Counted from the first letter of the stretch, positions 9,054-18,593 are shown. The stretch: DNA of 64,000 nt from Flavobacteriaceae bacterium (GCA_021648265.1 JAKITD010000004.1:24350-88349), one strand, 5' to 3'. The notes: generated by a model from the sequence alone, not told the origin. Numbers and translations: made by a program.

Positions 9054-10337
9054 TTAAAGGTTTTTTATAGAGTTATTCAACACATTACCCAATTCAATAG
9101 TTGAATTATTTAATGTTGCCTTTAAGTCATTAACTTTTTTAGTTTTATGTGTTGCTTTAAACACTATAGCTTGATAATACAAAGAACGTGGGTTGTTTGT
9201 TTTTCCTTCCACTTTTTCTTCTATTAATAAAAGTGCTTTTTCTTTATCCATATTTTTTAATAATGAATAGGCTAACAAAGCATAAGAATCTGGTGTGCTA
9301 CAGTTTTTTATTTCTTCTTTTGCAAGTTGCAAGGCTTTTACAGGAGCTGTTTCTGAATAAATTTTAATCAAATTTTCACTATACATGCTTCCATATTTTT
9401 GAGCTGAAACGATTTCAATAAACCTGTTTTTAAGTTTGTTACTTTCAGATGTGTTTCCCTCAAATTCCTCAATTTCAGCTTTAAACAACAATAATTCTGG
9501 AAGCTTATTTGTGGTCAATAATGAATTTAATATTCGCTTTGCTTCCATCGATTTTTTTTCATAAGAATATAAAATCCAAGCAAGTTGCTTTTTTGCATTT
9601 ATATGATCTGGTTGCAGTTGAAGTGTTTTTAAAATTAGTTGATATGCTTCCTCTACCCTTCCAGAATTGGTATATAAATTTGCTAAATGTGTATATGTCC
9701 AAATTTGCAAAATCTTACTTTTTCGGGAATCTGCAATTTTCATTGCCTCCTCTAAATTACGAATGGATGCTTTCTTATTACCTTTATAGTCCATCCATTT
9801 TGATAAACGCAATAGGTAATTATAATCGTTTGTGTTTTTTAACAAACCCAAAAGTTGAAATGCTTTCGTGTAATTTCCTAATTCTATATTTACATCAAAA
9901 AGCAAAAATTGGGTGGCCCTTTTGTTAGATTTCCCATTAATACTTTCTTCTAAAATAAATTTAGCTTCCGTATATTGTCGTTGAATGATAAGGTTTTTAG
10001 CTAACTTTCGTACATACGTATCCTTATTTTGAGCTGAAATATTTATGGCTTTTCGGTATAGGTTTTTGGCTTCTATTAAATGCTGAATGTCACCCGAAGC
10101 ATTATACATTGCAGTATATGATTTTGCTAAAGGGCCTAAATCTCCAATACCGCTTGAGTCTGGTCGTAAGCGTTTTGACCAAAATTCTTTTTCAGAATTA
10201 GCATTATTAAAAGCACTATTATTGGAGTCTAATATATATATGTCATACTCTTTTGGATTGGTAATTGAAATGACTTTTTCTTCCTTTTTACAAGATGAAA
10301 AAAGAGTTAAAATTAGTAGTATATAAAAATACTTCAT
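9054..10337 (-). CDS. TPR-repeat lipoprotein
   Basis: The N-terminus MKYFYILLILTLFSSCKK is a lipoprotein signal with the modified Cys at 16, so the mature protein is probably membrane anchored. The rest is alpha-helical with tetratricopeptide repeats, most visible around ILQIWTYTHLANLYTNSG and EEAYQLILKTLQLQPDHINA (about residues 205-250). TPRs mediate protein contacts; no catalytic motif is present. The specific role is unknown. It lies downstream of nothing on its strand and is separated from the M36 gene by about 125 bp, so it is probably its own unit. Confidence 0.75.
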   Translation of the reverse strand: MKYFYILLILTLFSSCKKEEKVISITNPKEYDIYILDSNNSAFNNANSEKEFWSKRLRPDSSGIGDLGPLAKSYTAMYNASGDIQHLIEAKNLYRKAINISAQNKDTYVRKLAKNLIIQRQYTEAKFILEESINGKSNKRATQFLLFDVNIELGNYTKAFQLLGLLKNTNDYNYLLRLSKWMDYKGNKKASIRNLEEAMKIADSRKSKILQIWTYTHLANLYTNSGRVEEAYQLILKTLQLQPDHINAKKQLAWILYSYEKKSMEAKRILNSLLTTNKLPELLLFKAEIEEFEGNTSESNKLKNRFIEIVSAQKYGSMYSENLIKIYSETAPVKALQLAKEEIKNCSTPDSYALLAYSLLKNMDKEKALLLIEEKVEGKTNNPRSLYYQAIVFKATHKTKKVNDLKATLNNSTIELGNVLNNSIKNL

Positions 10338-10467
10338 TTATTAAAAAATTTAAGTTCGATAAAAATACTATTATTTACTTATCCTGATTAATTTTTATTA
10401 AAATTACACCTACTTTTATATGCATTAAAAAATTCAGTATATTTAACCATTAACAGTTAAATTATAT

Positions 10468-10929
10468 ATGATGAAAAATATTACACTCACACTCACAGCT
10501 TTATTATTTTCAGTTACTTTATTACAAGCTCAAGATAATGATAAAACAAAAAATGTACAAAAAGAAACTATTACCAAAACCACAACGGTTAAAGGAGTTA
10601 CTGACAAAACAACCGTAACGAAAATAGTAAAAGAAAAAGAACAAATAATTAATATAAGCGATACAGGTTCCGAAAACCAAGACATTAATTACGCAACAAA
10701 AAGAGACCAAACAATCAAACATACTTCATCAGAAATTAGAGTAAACAAAGAAAATCAAGCTGCAATTGAAGGTGAAAAGCTCAAACAAGAAGCAGAAATT
10801 AAAGCATCAAAAGAGGCGCAAAAAGCAAAATATGAAGCAGAAGGAATAGCACTAAAGAAAAAAGAAGCTGCAGATGTAAAAAGAAAAAAAGATTCTATTC
10901 ATAAAAAATATCAAAAAGAAAACAATTAA
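10468..10929 (+). CDS. Small secreted Lys/Glu/Thr-rich protein of unknown function
   Basis: The signal peptide ends in LLQAQ. The 130 mature residues are rich in Lys, Glu, Ala and Thr. The middle is strongly Thr/Lys-alternating (TITKTTTVKGVTDKTTVTK) and the C-terminal half looks like a charged helix (EGEKLKQEAEIKASKEAQKA). No family was recognised. It is convergent with the ferredoxin gene, with one base between the stop codons. The start could also be the next ATG, one codon later. Confidence 0.6.
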   Translation: MMKNITLTLTALLFSVTLLQAQDNDKTKNVQKETITKTTTVKGVTDKTTVTKIVKEKEQIINISDTGSENQDINYATKRDQTIKHTSSEIRVNKENQAAIEGEKLKQEAEIKASKEAQKAKYEAEGIALKKKEAADVKRKKDSIHKKYQKENN

Positions 10930-10930
10930 A

Positions 10931-11281
10931 CTATTCTCTGTGTAGAAATTGTTTTTTTACGAGTAGTTCTGTTTCTGACTCTACTACATCTAAATTAGGC
11001 ACACAACAATCCACAGGGCAAACAGCAGCACATTGAGGTTCGTCATGAAACCCTTTACATTCCGTACACTTATCAGGAACTATATAGTACACATCATCGT
11101 CTATAGGTTCCTGATTTTTTGATGCGCTTACTTTTTTTCCGTTAGGGAGAATTACATCCCCTTTAAGTTCGGTACCTTCTTCAAAATTCCATTCTTCAGA
11201 GCATTCATAAATGGCATTATTAGGACATTCGGGTTCACAAGCACCACAATTTATACATTCGTCGGTGATAATAATTGCCAT
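10931..11281 (-). CDS. Dicluster 4Fe-4S ferredoxin
   Basis: An electron carrier with two [4Fe-4S] clusters. The cysteine motifs are [12 protein letters not shown] (residues about 9-20) and [22 protein letters not shown], with the longer insertion typical of this group. I chose [13 protein letters not shown] at 11281; the ORF track adds 19 residues with no counterpart in ferredoxins and would start inside the promoter. The product is 116 residues. It is transcribed divergently from the LuxC-like reductase 65 bases away. The pairing is suggestive but does not prove that this ferredoxin serves that enzyme. Confidence 0.92.
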   Translation of the reverse strand: MAIIITDECINCGACEPECPNNAIYECSEEWNFEEGTELKGDVILPNGKKVSASKNQEPIDDDVYYIVPDKCTECKGFHDEPQCAAVCPVDCCVPNLDVVESETELLVKKQFLHRE

Positions 11282-11307
11282 CGTATTTTCTTTTTTTAAC
11301 TTTGCTG

Positions 11308-11339
11308 CAAATTTAATTAGATAGAAAGCTAACACCAAA
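11308..11339 (-). promoter_or_regulatory. Promoter of the ferredoxin gene
   Basis: On the minus strand a -33 TTTG is followed after 20 bases by TAAATTTG. This fits the Bacteroidota promoter pattern TTTG-N19-TAnnTTTG. The box lies 27 bases upstream of the chosen start. Confidence 0.6.
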
Positions 11340-11345
11340 CAAAAT

Positions 11346-12410
11346 ATGCAATTAGAAAAAAGAATTCAAGCCTTTGTAATGCTGGGAAAATTTATGAGTC
11401 AGTTTACTACTGAAACTTATTTAAAAAAAGAAAACATTCCTAACAACGATAATTATTTTGATGAAATGGTTTCTCTCATTCAATTATCTAAATCGTATAA
11501 TGGATGGTTTTCGGAAGATAATATACAGTTTGCATTTAGTAGTTGGGCAGAAGCCTTAACGGAAGAAAATTTAGGTAAATGGCTTTCAAATTATTCTATT
11601 GAAAATACAGCAAACAAAACAATAGCTTTGATTTTGGCTGGAAATATACCATTGGTAGGCTTTCACGATTTTCTTTCGGTATTAATTACTGGAAATAAAG
11701 TGTTGGCAAAACTATCTTCCAATGACAAGTTATTGCTTCCGTTTTTGTCAAAGTATTTAATTTCGGTAGCACCAGAATTTGAAAATAAAATAAAATTTAC
11801 AGAAGAAAAACTAGAAAATTTCGATGCCGTAATCGCCACAGGAAGTAACAATACCGCTCGTTATTTTGACTATTACTTCGGAAAATATCCTAATATCATT
11901 CGGAAGAACAGAAATTCCGTAGCCATTTTAACAGGAAAAGAAACTCAAGAACAACTCGAAAAACTTTCTGACGATATTTTTCGATATTTTGGCTTGGGAT
12001 GCCGAAATGTTTCCAAACTATACCTTCCAAAAGATTATAATTTTGATAATTTTTTCAATGGAATGTTCAAATGGAAAAAAGTAATAAACGATAACAAATA
12101 CATTAATAATTACGACTATAATAAGGCAGTGTATTTAATGAGTCAATTAAATCTTTTAGACAACGAGTTTTTATTGTTAAAAGAAGACCCGAATTTCTCA
12201 TCACCTGTTTCGGTAATATTCCACGAAACCTATGAAAACATTGATGATTTAAAAGAAATAATTAAGTCTGAAACGAACAATATTCAATGTGTAGTTTCAA
12301 TTATTGGAATAAAAAACGAAATTGCATTTGGAGAAACCCAAAACCCACAACTCTGGGATTATGCCGATGATGTTGATACACTTGATTTTTTGTTAAAACT
12401 AACTGAATAA
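11346..12410 (+). CDS. LuxC-like acyl-CoA reductase
   Basis: Member of the LuxC acyl-CoA reductase family, which reduces acyl-CoA or acyl-enzyme to aldehyde with NAD(P)H. The Rossmann segment [18 protein letters not shown], the nucleotide-binding region (about 95-130) and the catalytic Cys in [14 protein letters not shown] are visible. Length is 354 residues. No luxAB-like genes are nearby, so bioluminescence is not implied; the substrate is unknown. It heads a same-strand run with serC and the serA-like gene, with 66 bp to serC. Confidence 0.82.
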   Translation: MQLEKRIQAFVMLGKFMSQFTTETYLKKENIPNNDNYFDEMVSLIQLSKSYNGWFSEDNIQFAFSSWAEALTEENLGKWLSNYSIENTANKTIALILAGNIPLVGFHDFLSVLITGNKVLAKLSSNDKLLLPFLSKYLISVAPEFENKIKFTEEKLENFDAVIATGSNNTARYFDYYFGKYPNIIRKNRNSVAILTGKETQEQLEKLSDDIFRYFGLGCRNVSKLYLPKDYNFDNFFNGMFKWKKVINDNKYINNYDYNKAVYLMSQLNLLDNEFLLLKEDPNFSSPVSVIFHETYENIDDLKEIIKSETNNIQCVVSIIGIKNEIAFGETQNPQLWDYADDVDTLDFLLKLTE

Positions 12411-12476
12411 TTTATTGATAATTTAACTTTTAAAAACGATAGATTTTACATCTTTGTATCGCGACATAAATGAATT

Positions 12477-13544
12477 ATGAAAAAACACAATTTTAGTGCA
12501 GGACCTTGTATTTTACCACAATCGGTACTACAAAAAGCTTCAGAAGCAATACTTAATTTTAATAATTTAGATCTTTCATTAGTAGAGATTTCTCACCGAT
12601 CGAAAGACTTTGTTGACGTAATGGAAAATGCGAGAAGTTTGAGTTTAGAATTACTCGGGCTTCAAAATAAAGGATATAAAGCTTTGTTTTTGCAAGGTGG
12701 AGCTAGTTTAGAATTTTTAATGGTTGCCTATAATTTATTAGAAAAAAAGGCAGCGTATTTAAATACAGGAACTTGGGCAAACAAAGCAATTAAAGAAGCT
12801 AAACTATTTGGAGAATTAATTGAAGTAGCGTCATCTAAAGACTATAACTTCAACTATATACCAAAAAATTATTCTATCCCTTCAGATGTAGATTATTTTC
12901 ACTGTACAAGTAATAATACTATTTTCGGAACACAAATAAATCACTTCCTAAAAACAGATGTAGTGAAGGTTTGTGATATGAGTAGTGACATTTTTTCGAG
13001 ACAAATGGACTTCTCTCAATTCGATTTAATTTATGCTGGAGCTCAAAAAAATATGGGTCCTGCAGGAACTACTTTAGTAATTGTAAAAGAAGAAATTTTA
13101 GGAAAAGTTTCTAGAACTATCCCTTCCATGTTAGATTATCGAGTACATATTGGCAAAGACAGTATGTTTAACACTCCTGCTGTTTTTCCAGTTTACGTTT
13201 CAATGTTGACACTGGAATGGCTAAAGGGTTTGGGAGGAATTTCAGCAATTGAAAAAATTAACAATCAAAAAGCAACTTTATTATATTCAGAAATTGACAG
13301 AAACCCATTATTTAAAGGTTTTGTAACAGATAAAGAAGATCGTTCAAAAATGAATGCTACTTTTAATTTAACCAACGATTCATTCAGTGAAACATTTAAT
13401 AATCTTTGGAAAGAAGCAGGAATTAATGGTTTAAAAGGTCATAGAAGCGTTGGAGGTTATCGAGCTTCTATGTATAACGCCTTACCTTTAGAAAGTGTTC
13501 AAGTATTGGTGGATGTAATGAAGGAATTAGAACGTAAAGCATAA
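12477..13544 (+). CDS. serC: Phosphoserine aminotransferase
   Basis: PLP enzyme of serine synthesis: 3-phosphohydroxypyruvate plus glutamate gives O-phosphoserine; it may also act on the homologous pyridoxine precursor. The N-terminal HNFSAGPCILP, GGASLEFLMV, and the PLP-lysine segment YAGAQKNMGPAG (Lys in AQKN) are diagnostic, as is the C-terminal GHRSVGGYRASMYNALP. Full length at 355 residues. The next gene is the serA-like dehydrogenase that makes its substrate. Confidence 0.96.
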   Translation: MKKHNFSAGPCILPQSVLQKASEAILNFNNLDLSLVEISHRSKDFVDVMENARSLSLELLGLQNKGYKALFLQGGASLEFLMVAYNLLEKKAAYLNTGTWANKAIKEAKLFGELIEVASSKDYNFNYIPKNYSIPSDVDYFHCTSNNTIFGTQINHFLKTDVVKVCDMSSDIFSRQMDFSQFDLIYAGAQKNMGPAGTTLVIVKEEILGKVSRTIPSMLDYRVHIGKDSMFNTPAVFPVYVSMLTLEWLKGLGGISAIEKINNQKATLLYSEIDRNPLFKGFVTDKEDRSKMNATFNLTNDSFSETFNNLWKEAGINGLKGHRSVGGYRASMYNALPLESVQVLVDVMKELERKA

Positions 13545-13552
13545 AATAAAAA

Positions 13553-13597
13553 CCTTAGCGAACTTTGTGTAAAACCTTTGTGAGCTTTGTGGTTAAA
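13553..13597. repeat. Short intergenic repeat of CTTTGTG units
   Basis: Between serC and the serA-like gene the sequence CTTAGCGAA / CTTTGTGTAAAAC / CTTTGTGAG / CTTTGTGGTT repeats a 9-13 base unit. It resembles a short repeat common in other flavobacterial intergenic regions (recollection, not a search). It has no coding potential. Confidence 0.5.
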
Positions 13598-13617
13598 AAT
13601 ATAAAGTTTAATTAAAA

Positions 13618-13641
13618 GATACCCGCTTTCGCGGGCATATT
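13618..13641 (+). repeat. CCNGC-type palindrome abutting the serA-like start codon
   Basis: GAT, then CCCGC-TTTC-GCGGG, then CATATT directly before ATG. It shares the stem, loop and flank pattern of copies at 46378, 47053, 61910 and 61938. The hairpin sits where a ribosome would bind and may affect translation of the dehydrogenase. Confidence 0.6.
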
Positions 13642-14595
13642 ATGAAAGTATTAGCAAACGACGGAATATCACAAACAGGAATAGACAAATTAGAAGCTGC
13701 TGGTTTTGAAGTATCTACAACAACCGTAGCACAAGAGCAATTAATAAATCATATCAACGAAAACGACATTACCGTTCTCTTGGTACGAAGTGCTACCAAA
13801 GTCCGTAAGGATTTAATTGACGCTTGTCCTTCGATAAAAATCATAGGTCGTGGTGGCGTTGGAATGGATAATATAGACGTTGATTATGCAAGAAATAAAG
13901 GGTTAAGTGTAATCAACACACCTGCTGCTTCATCAGCTTCGGTAGCCGAATTGGTATTTGCACATTTATTTGGCGGTGTTCGATTTTTATACGATTCTAA
14001 CCGTAATATGCCATTGGATGGTGACTCTAGATTTAAAGAATTAAAGAAGAATTATGGTGGTGGAAGAGAACTTCGTGGAAAAACATTGGGAATTATTGGT
14101 TTAGGGCGAATTGGTCAAGAAGTAGCAAAAATTGGTTTAGGCTGCGGAATGAAAGTTATTGCCAGTGATTTATTTATAGAAAAAGCTACTATTGAAGTGA
14201 AATTCTTTGATGGTCAATCTGTAAATTTCGAAATCGCATCACAACCTTTTGAAGATGTTTTAAAGGAAAGTGACTTTATAAGTGTTCACGTTCCTGCACA
14301 AAAAAATTATGTTTTTAGTAAGAAACAATTTAATTTAATGAAAGATGGTGCTGCCATTGTAAATGCTGCTCGTGGTGGCGTTATAGATGAAGTAGCTTTA
14401 ATTGAAGCAATAGAAAGTAATAAATTATCCTTTGCTGCAATCGATACTTTTGAAAACGAACCGACACCTGCAATCAAGGTTTTGATGAATGGTAAACTAT
14501 CATTAACTCCGCACATTGGAGCTGCAACTAATGAAGCACAAGATAGAATCGGTACTGAATTAGCAGAACAAATAAAAAGTATATTATTAAGTTAA
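13642..14595 (+). CDS. serA: D-3-phosphoglycerate dehydrogenase (short form)
   Basis: NAD-dependent D-2-hydroxyacid dehydrogenase, most likely oxidising 3-phosphoglycerate as the first step of serine synthesis. The dinucleotide motif GIIGLGRIGQ, the catalytic region AARGGVIDE, and PHIGAATNEAQDRIG are present. At 317 residues it lacks the C-terminal ACT and ASB domains of longer SerA types, so serine feedback through ACT is absent. Substrate assignment rests mainly on the adjacent serC; other 2-hydroxyacids are possible from motifs alone. Confidence 0.88.
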   Translation: MKVLANDGISQTGIDKLEAAGFEVSTTTVAQEQLINHINENDITVLLVRSATKVRKDLIDACPSIKIIGRGGVGMDNIDVDYARNKGLSVINTPAASSASVAELVFAHLFGGVRFLYDSNRNMPLDGDSRFKELKKNYGGGRELRGKTLGIIGLGRIGQEVAKIGLGCGMKVIASDLFIEKATIEVKFFDGQSVNFEIASQPFEDVLKESDFISVHVPAQKNYVFSKKQFNLMKDGAAIVNAARGGVIDEVALIEAIESNKLSFAAIDTFENEPTPAIKVLMNGKLSLTPHIGAATNEAQDRIGTELAEQIKSILLS

Positions 14596-14637
14596 TTTTA
14601 GTATATTTAGGCATTCAATAATTAAAAAAAACAAGAA

Positions 14638-15267
14638 ATGACAGGAATATTAGATTTATTAAATAGTGATTTAGGAAAACAAATAATTAGTGGTGTTAGT
14701 AGCGACAGCAATCAATCTGAAAGTAAAACTGCAGATATAATGTCAATGGCATTGCCTTTATTAATGGGAGCAATGAAAAAAAATGCCACTACGCCAGAAG
14801 GTGCAGAAGGTTTAATGAACGCTTTAAACACAAAACACGACGGAAGTATTCTAGATAATTTAGGAAGTCTTTTTGAAGGCGGTGTAGATGCGAATGTAAA
14901 ACAAGATGGCGCAGGAATATTAAAGAATATCTTAGGAAATTCAGAAAATAATGTCACTAATGCAATTTCTCAAAAATCGGGAATAGATACTAGTACAGTA
15001 ATGAATATTTTAAAAGTAGCTGCTCCTTTAGTATTGGGTTATTTAGGAAAGCAAAAAAAACAGCAACAAGTACAATCTTCTTCTGGAATTGAAGGACTAC
15101 TAGGAGGAATTCTAGGAGGCGATAACAAGCAACAAAGTATGATCGAATCTTTATTAGACGGCAATAACGATGGTAGTGTTATCGATGATATAGCCGGAAT
15201 GGTATTGGGAGGAAGTAAAGGAAAGAACGGCGGCTTAGGAAGTTTACTAGGCGGATTTTTAAAGTAA
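14638..15267 (+). CDS. DUF937 family protein
   Basis: A 209-residue protein matching the DUF937/YidB-like pattern: an N-terminal GILDLLNSDLGKQIISGVS, helical repeats with MALPLLMGAMKKNA and VAAPLVLGYLGKQ, and a glycine-rich C-terminal half (GLLGGILGGDNKQQS, GLGSLLGGFLK). There is no signal peptide. Function is unknown. It ends the serine gene run and is followed by a terminator. Confidence 0.75.
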   Translation: MTGILDLLNSDLGKQIISGVSSDSNQSESKTADIMSMALPLLMGAMKKNATTPEGAEGLMNALNTKHDGSILDNLGSLFEGGVDANVKQDGAGILKNILGNSENNVTNAISQKSGIDTSTVMNILKVAAPLVLGYLGKQKKQQQVQSSSGIEGLLGGILGGDNKQQSMIESLLDGNNDGSVIDDIAGMVLGGSKGKNGGLGSLLGGFLK

Positions 15268-15292
15268 AATAGATTTAATTAAATTTATATAC

Positions 15293-15323
15293 AAACCATC
15301 TATTCATTAGATGGTTTTTTTTT
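15293..15323 (+). terminator. Intrinsic terminator
   Basis: AAACCATCTA and TAGATGGTTT arms around a short loop, followed by a run of nine T. It closes the luxC-like/serC/serA/DUF937 run. Confidence 0.8.
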
Positions 15324-15388
15324 GTTAAAGAATGAAAAAATTGATTATAACCATTCAATTATTTATTAATTTTGTGAAAAATATTTAT

Positions 15389-15796
15389 ATGAAATACTTT
15401 ATTCTAGTATCATTAGTAACAACGTTTATTCTTAGCTGTAACACAAACAAAATCAGCATAGAAAGAAATAATACTACTAAAATTAGTACCGTTAAAAACG
15501 ATACTATTCGTATTGCAAATGATAAATTGGAATATGAAATTTTTATTTATGAACAAGGGTTTGAGGCTTGGCTTCCACAACAACCAACAATGGGATATTA
15601 TAGTATTAATTTTTTAGAAAGAAAAAATAGATTGTTAGTGCAATCATATAATAATAAGGTATTTAATGATACAACAAGGCAATTATACGAGCAGGAAATT
15701 AATTATGATCCTAACTTACATTATGGCTTAGAAGTAAATTATTTGCTTTTTAACTACTTTAAATATTTTCAACAAAAATATAAGCAGAAGTTATGA
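15389..15796 (+). CDS. DUF6146 family lipoprotein
   Basis: I chose MKYFILVSLVTTFILSC at 15389, which gives a clean lipobox (FILSC). The ORF track's earlier ATG adds 19 residues that begin inside the terminator region. The mature part (NDKLEYEIFIYEQGFEAWL, MGYYSINFLERKN, YGLEVNYLLFNYFKYFQQKY) matches DUF6146, a small Bacteroidota family of unknown role. Its stop overlaps the start of the DUF6787 gene (ATGA), so the two are translationally coupled, and the TonB receptor follows in the same direction. Confidence 0.75.
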   Translation: MKYFILVSLVTTFILSCNTNKISIERNNTTKISTVKNDTIRIANDKLEYEIFIYEQGFEAWLPQQPTMGYYSINFLERKNRLLVQSYNNKVFNDTTRQLYEQEINYDPNLHYGLEVNYLLFNYFKYFQQKYKQKL

Positions 15797-16095
15797 TGGA
15801 AAGGCTTAAAAAACGCTGGGGCATTAACTCGAACTGGCAAGTTATCATCATTTTAATTGTTTTTACTGTCACAGGTAGTACTTCCGTTTACATTGCAAAA
15901 CCTGTTATTGAGTTTCTTGGAATCACCAAAGATCTTGGTGGTTTTATCTATTGGTTATTACGAATTTTGGTTATTTTTCCTCTTTATCAAATCCTTTTAA
16001 TAAGTTATGGTTGGCTGTTTGGGCAATTTAATTTCTTTTGGAAATTTGTTAAGAAATTTTTAAGCAGAATGGGATTGGGCTTTTTATATAAATAA
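15793..16095 (+). CDS. DUF6787 family membrane protein
   Basis: One hundred residues with two predicted membrane helices (about 18-40 and 52-75). The conserved start RLKKRWGINSNWQVIIILIVF and YIAKPVIEFLGI fit the DUF6787 family as I remember it. Function unknown. It overlaps the DUF6146 gene by four bases and lies 10 bases before the TonB receptor, so the three probably form one operon related to outer-membrane uptake. Confidence 0.7.
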   Translation: MMERLKKRWGINSNWQVIIILIVFTVTGSTSVYIAKPVIEFLGITKDLGGFIYWLLRILVIFPLYQILLISYGWLFGQFNFFWKFVKKFLSRMGLGFLYK

Positions 16096-16105
16096 TTTCA
16101 ATCCA

Positions 16106-18313
16106 ATGAAAAAACAATTTATTTTGGTTTTCTTACTTTCAGTAAGTGTCTCTCTTTTTTCTCAAAATTCTTTAAAAGGAATTATAACAAATCATAACAA
16201 TCCTATACAAGCAGATATTTATATTTCAAAGTTAGAAAAAGGTGCTATTACAGATTTTGACGGGTATTATAAATTTTTAAATATTCCCGATGGTACTTTT
16301 ACAATTGTCTATTCTTCATTAGGGTTTACATCGGTTTCAAAAACAATTACGTTTATAAATAACGAAAAAGTAGTAATTGATATTGAAATGAAGGAAACTG
16401 CTGTTGAAATGGAAGAAATCATTATCTCTACTCCTTTTCATAAATTACAAAGAGAAAATGTGATGAAAGTAGAGCGAATATCTGCCCAAGACATTACCAA
16501 CTCTGGTGCATTAACTTTAGCTGAAGGAATTACAGAAATCCCTGGAGTTTCCACCATAAGTACAGGTGCAGGCATAGGAAAACCAGTAATTAGAGGTCTT
16601 AGTTCTAACAGAGTTTTAACCTATACACAAGGAGTTCGGTTAGAAAACCAACAATTTGGAGGCGAACATGGATTGGGAATTAATGCAGAAGGTATTTCGA
16701 GTATTGAAGTCATTAAAGGTCCCGCGTCCCTCCTTTACGGAAGCGATGCCCTTGGTGGGGTTTTATACTTAAATCCAGAAAAATTTGCTCCCGAAAATAA
16801 AACTCAAGGTTCTATAAAAAGTAATTATACAACCAATACTCTAGGGTCTTCAACTTCTTTAGCGGTAAAAAATTCACAGGAGAAATTTAAATTTATTGTT
16901 AGAGGAACCTATGCAACTAACAGCGATTATAAAACGGGAAATAACGAACGAGTTACGCTAAGTAGGTTTAACGAAAGTGATTTTAAAACAGGTTTTCGTT
17001 TTCAAACTAAAAAATTTAAATCAACTGTACGTTATAATTACAATCAATCTAAAATTGGGATTCCAGAAGAAATCGGCACACAAACCACTTCAAAAAAAAT
17101 GGAACTTCCTTATCAGAAAATTGATAATCATATTTTATCATTTAATAATAAAATATTCCTAACCAACTCTAGTTTAGATATTACTTTAAGTTATTTATTT
17201 AATGATAGAAATGAATTTGAAGACGATTTATTTACTCCAGCCTTGCGATTACGGTTAAATACTTTTGGTTATAATGTAAAATACAATCTTCCAGAATTTA
17301 AAGATTTTGAAACTATTGTTGGTGTGCAGGGAATTTATCAAACCAATACAAATTTAGGCGAAGAATTGTTGATCCCGAATGCAACTAAAAACGATTTTGG
17401 AGTTATGACAACTACCCATTATCATATTGGCGATGTTGGGCTACAAGGAGGTGTCCGATTTGATACCAGAACTATTACAACTGAAAAAGCAGGAACCTTT
17501 GGTGGGCAAGATTACATTGCTCCAATCGATAAGAATTTTTCAAGTTTTAATGCTGCTATTGGAGCAAAATTTAATGTTTTAAAATATATTTTAACTCGTA
17601 TAAATTTTGCATCAGGTTTTAGAGCTCCTAATTTAGCAGAACTTGCTTCAAACGGTATTCATGAAGGAACCAATAGATATGAAATAGGAAATACAAACTT
17701 AAATAATGAACAAAATTTTCAAGCCGATGTAGCGTTGGAATTTAATAATGACCATATTGAAATTTTCGCAAATGGTTTTTACAATCATATTAACGATTAT
17801 ATTTTTATTGAACCAACAAACGAAATTATTGAAAACAAACAAGTATATCGTTATTCACAAAACAATGCTTATTTATACGGTGGCGAATTTGGTTTTCACT
17901 TTCATCCACATCCTTTAGATTGGCTTCATGTTAATAGTAGTTTTGAAACGGTAACTGGAAAATTAACTAATCTAGATTACCTACCCTTGCAACCAGCAAA
18001 TTCATTAAGTAATACAGTTAAAATAGATTTCAATGATTTCGGATTTCTGAAAAAATCATTCTTTTCAACAACTTATAAAAACACTTTTAATCAAAATAAT
18101 ATAAGCGAATTTGAAACATTAACTCAAGGTTACAACATTTTGAACATGGCTATCGGAACACAAATAACTTTGGCAAATTTTAAAGCGATTATTGGTATTC
18201 AAGCTACCAACTTAACTGACGAGGTATATATTTCTCATCTTTCAAGATTAAAAGTAAATGGAATTGAAAATATTGGTAGATCTATTAATTTTAGTCTTTT
18301 ACTTCAACTGTAA
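16106..18313 (+). CDS. TonB-dependent outer-membrane receptor
   Basis: A 735-residue TonB receptor. The signal peptide (ends SLFSQ) is followed by a carboxypeptidase-D regulatory-like domain (about 20-100), a plug (about 105-225; ITEIPGVSTISTGAG, VIRGLSSNRV, GPASLLYGSDALGGV) and a beta barrel ending in an aromatic strand. Barrel loops are His-rich (THYHIGD, FHFHPHPLDWLH), as in some receptors for metals or metal complexes; this is a hint only. Its last 23 bases overlap the convergent gene at 18291. Probably in one operon with DUF6146 and DUF6787. Confidence 0.9.
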   Translation: MKKQFILVFLLSVSVSLFSQNSLKGIITNHNNPIQADIYISKLEKGAITDFDGYYKFLNIPDGTFTIVYSSLGFTSVSKTITFINNEKVVIDIEMKETAVEMEEIIISTPFHKLQRENVMKVERISAQDITNSGALTLAEGITEIPGVSTISTGAGIGKPVIRGLSSNRVLTYTQGVRLENQQFGGEHGLGINAEGISSIEVIKGPASLLYGSDALGGVLYLNPEKFAPENKTQGSIKSNYTTNTLGSSTSLAVKNSQEKFKFIVRGTYATNSDYKTGNNERVTLSRFNESDFKTGFRFQTKKFKSTVRYNYNQSKIGIPEEIGTQTTSKKMELPYQKIDNHILSFNNKIFLTNSSLDITLSYLFNDRNEFEDDLFTPALRLRLNTFGYNVKYNLPEFKDFETIVGVQGIYQTNTNLGEELLIPNATKNDFGVMTTTHYHIGDVGLQGGVRFDTRTITTEKAGTFGGQDYIAPIDKNFSSFNAAIGAKFNVLKYILTRINFASGFRAPNLAELASNGIHEGTNRYEIGNTNLNNEQNFQADVALEFNNDHIEIFANGFYNHINDYIFIEPTNEIIENKQVYRYSQNNAYLYGGEFGFHFHPHPLDWLHVNSSFETVTGKLTNLDYLPLQPANSLSNTVKIDFNDFGFLKKSFFSTTYKNTFNQNNISEFETLTQGYNILNMAIGTQITLANFKAIIGIQATNLTDEVYISHLSRLKVNGIENIGRSINFSLLLQL

Positions 18314-18593
18314 TAGGTTGCATTTTAGGCTGTTTTCCCCAAACAAAAGTATATAACCACATTAATGTAAATGTTGGTATAAAATCTAAGCCTGGAATTA
18401 ACTCTTCAAGAAACACAATCACCGAAGCAATTTTACCTTTTTTACCAGGGTACATTTCGGTCATTTTTTTAGCAGCATAAGGAGCCCAAAGTAAATCGAT
18501 AATAGTTCCAGCAACAGGAATTAACATCGTTGCCATGCCTATTGCATCTAATAAAATTCCTTTTTTTAATAATTTATTTTTTTGTGTATTCAT
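18291..18593 (-). CDS. Small membrane protein of unknown function
   Basis: One hundred residues with hydrophobic segments at about 13-35 and 60-85 (GILLDAIGMATMLIPVAGTI; FIPTFTLMWLYTFVWG). It has no lipobox or cleavable signal and no recognised family. Its 3' end overlaps the TonB receptor gene end to end. It is probably monocistronic; the upstream MsrA gene is 90 bases away on the same strand. Confidence 0.65.
   Translation of the reverse strand: MNTQKNKLLKKGILLDAIGMATMLIPVAGTIIDLLWAPYAAKKMTEMYPGKKGKIASVIVFLEELIPGLDFIPTFTLMWLYTFVWGKQPKMQPITVEVKD

Noticed and set aside
11346-12410. A bioluminescence (lux) locus, suggested by the LuxC-like reductase
   Set aside because: No luxA, luxB, luxD or luxE homologue is nearby; the gene sits with serine synthesis genes.
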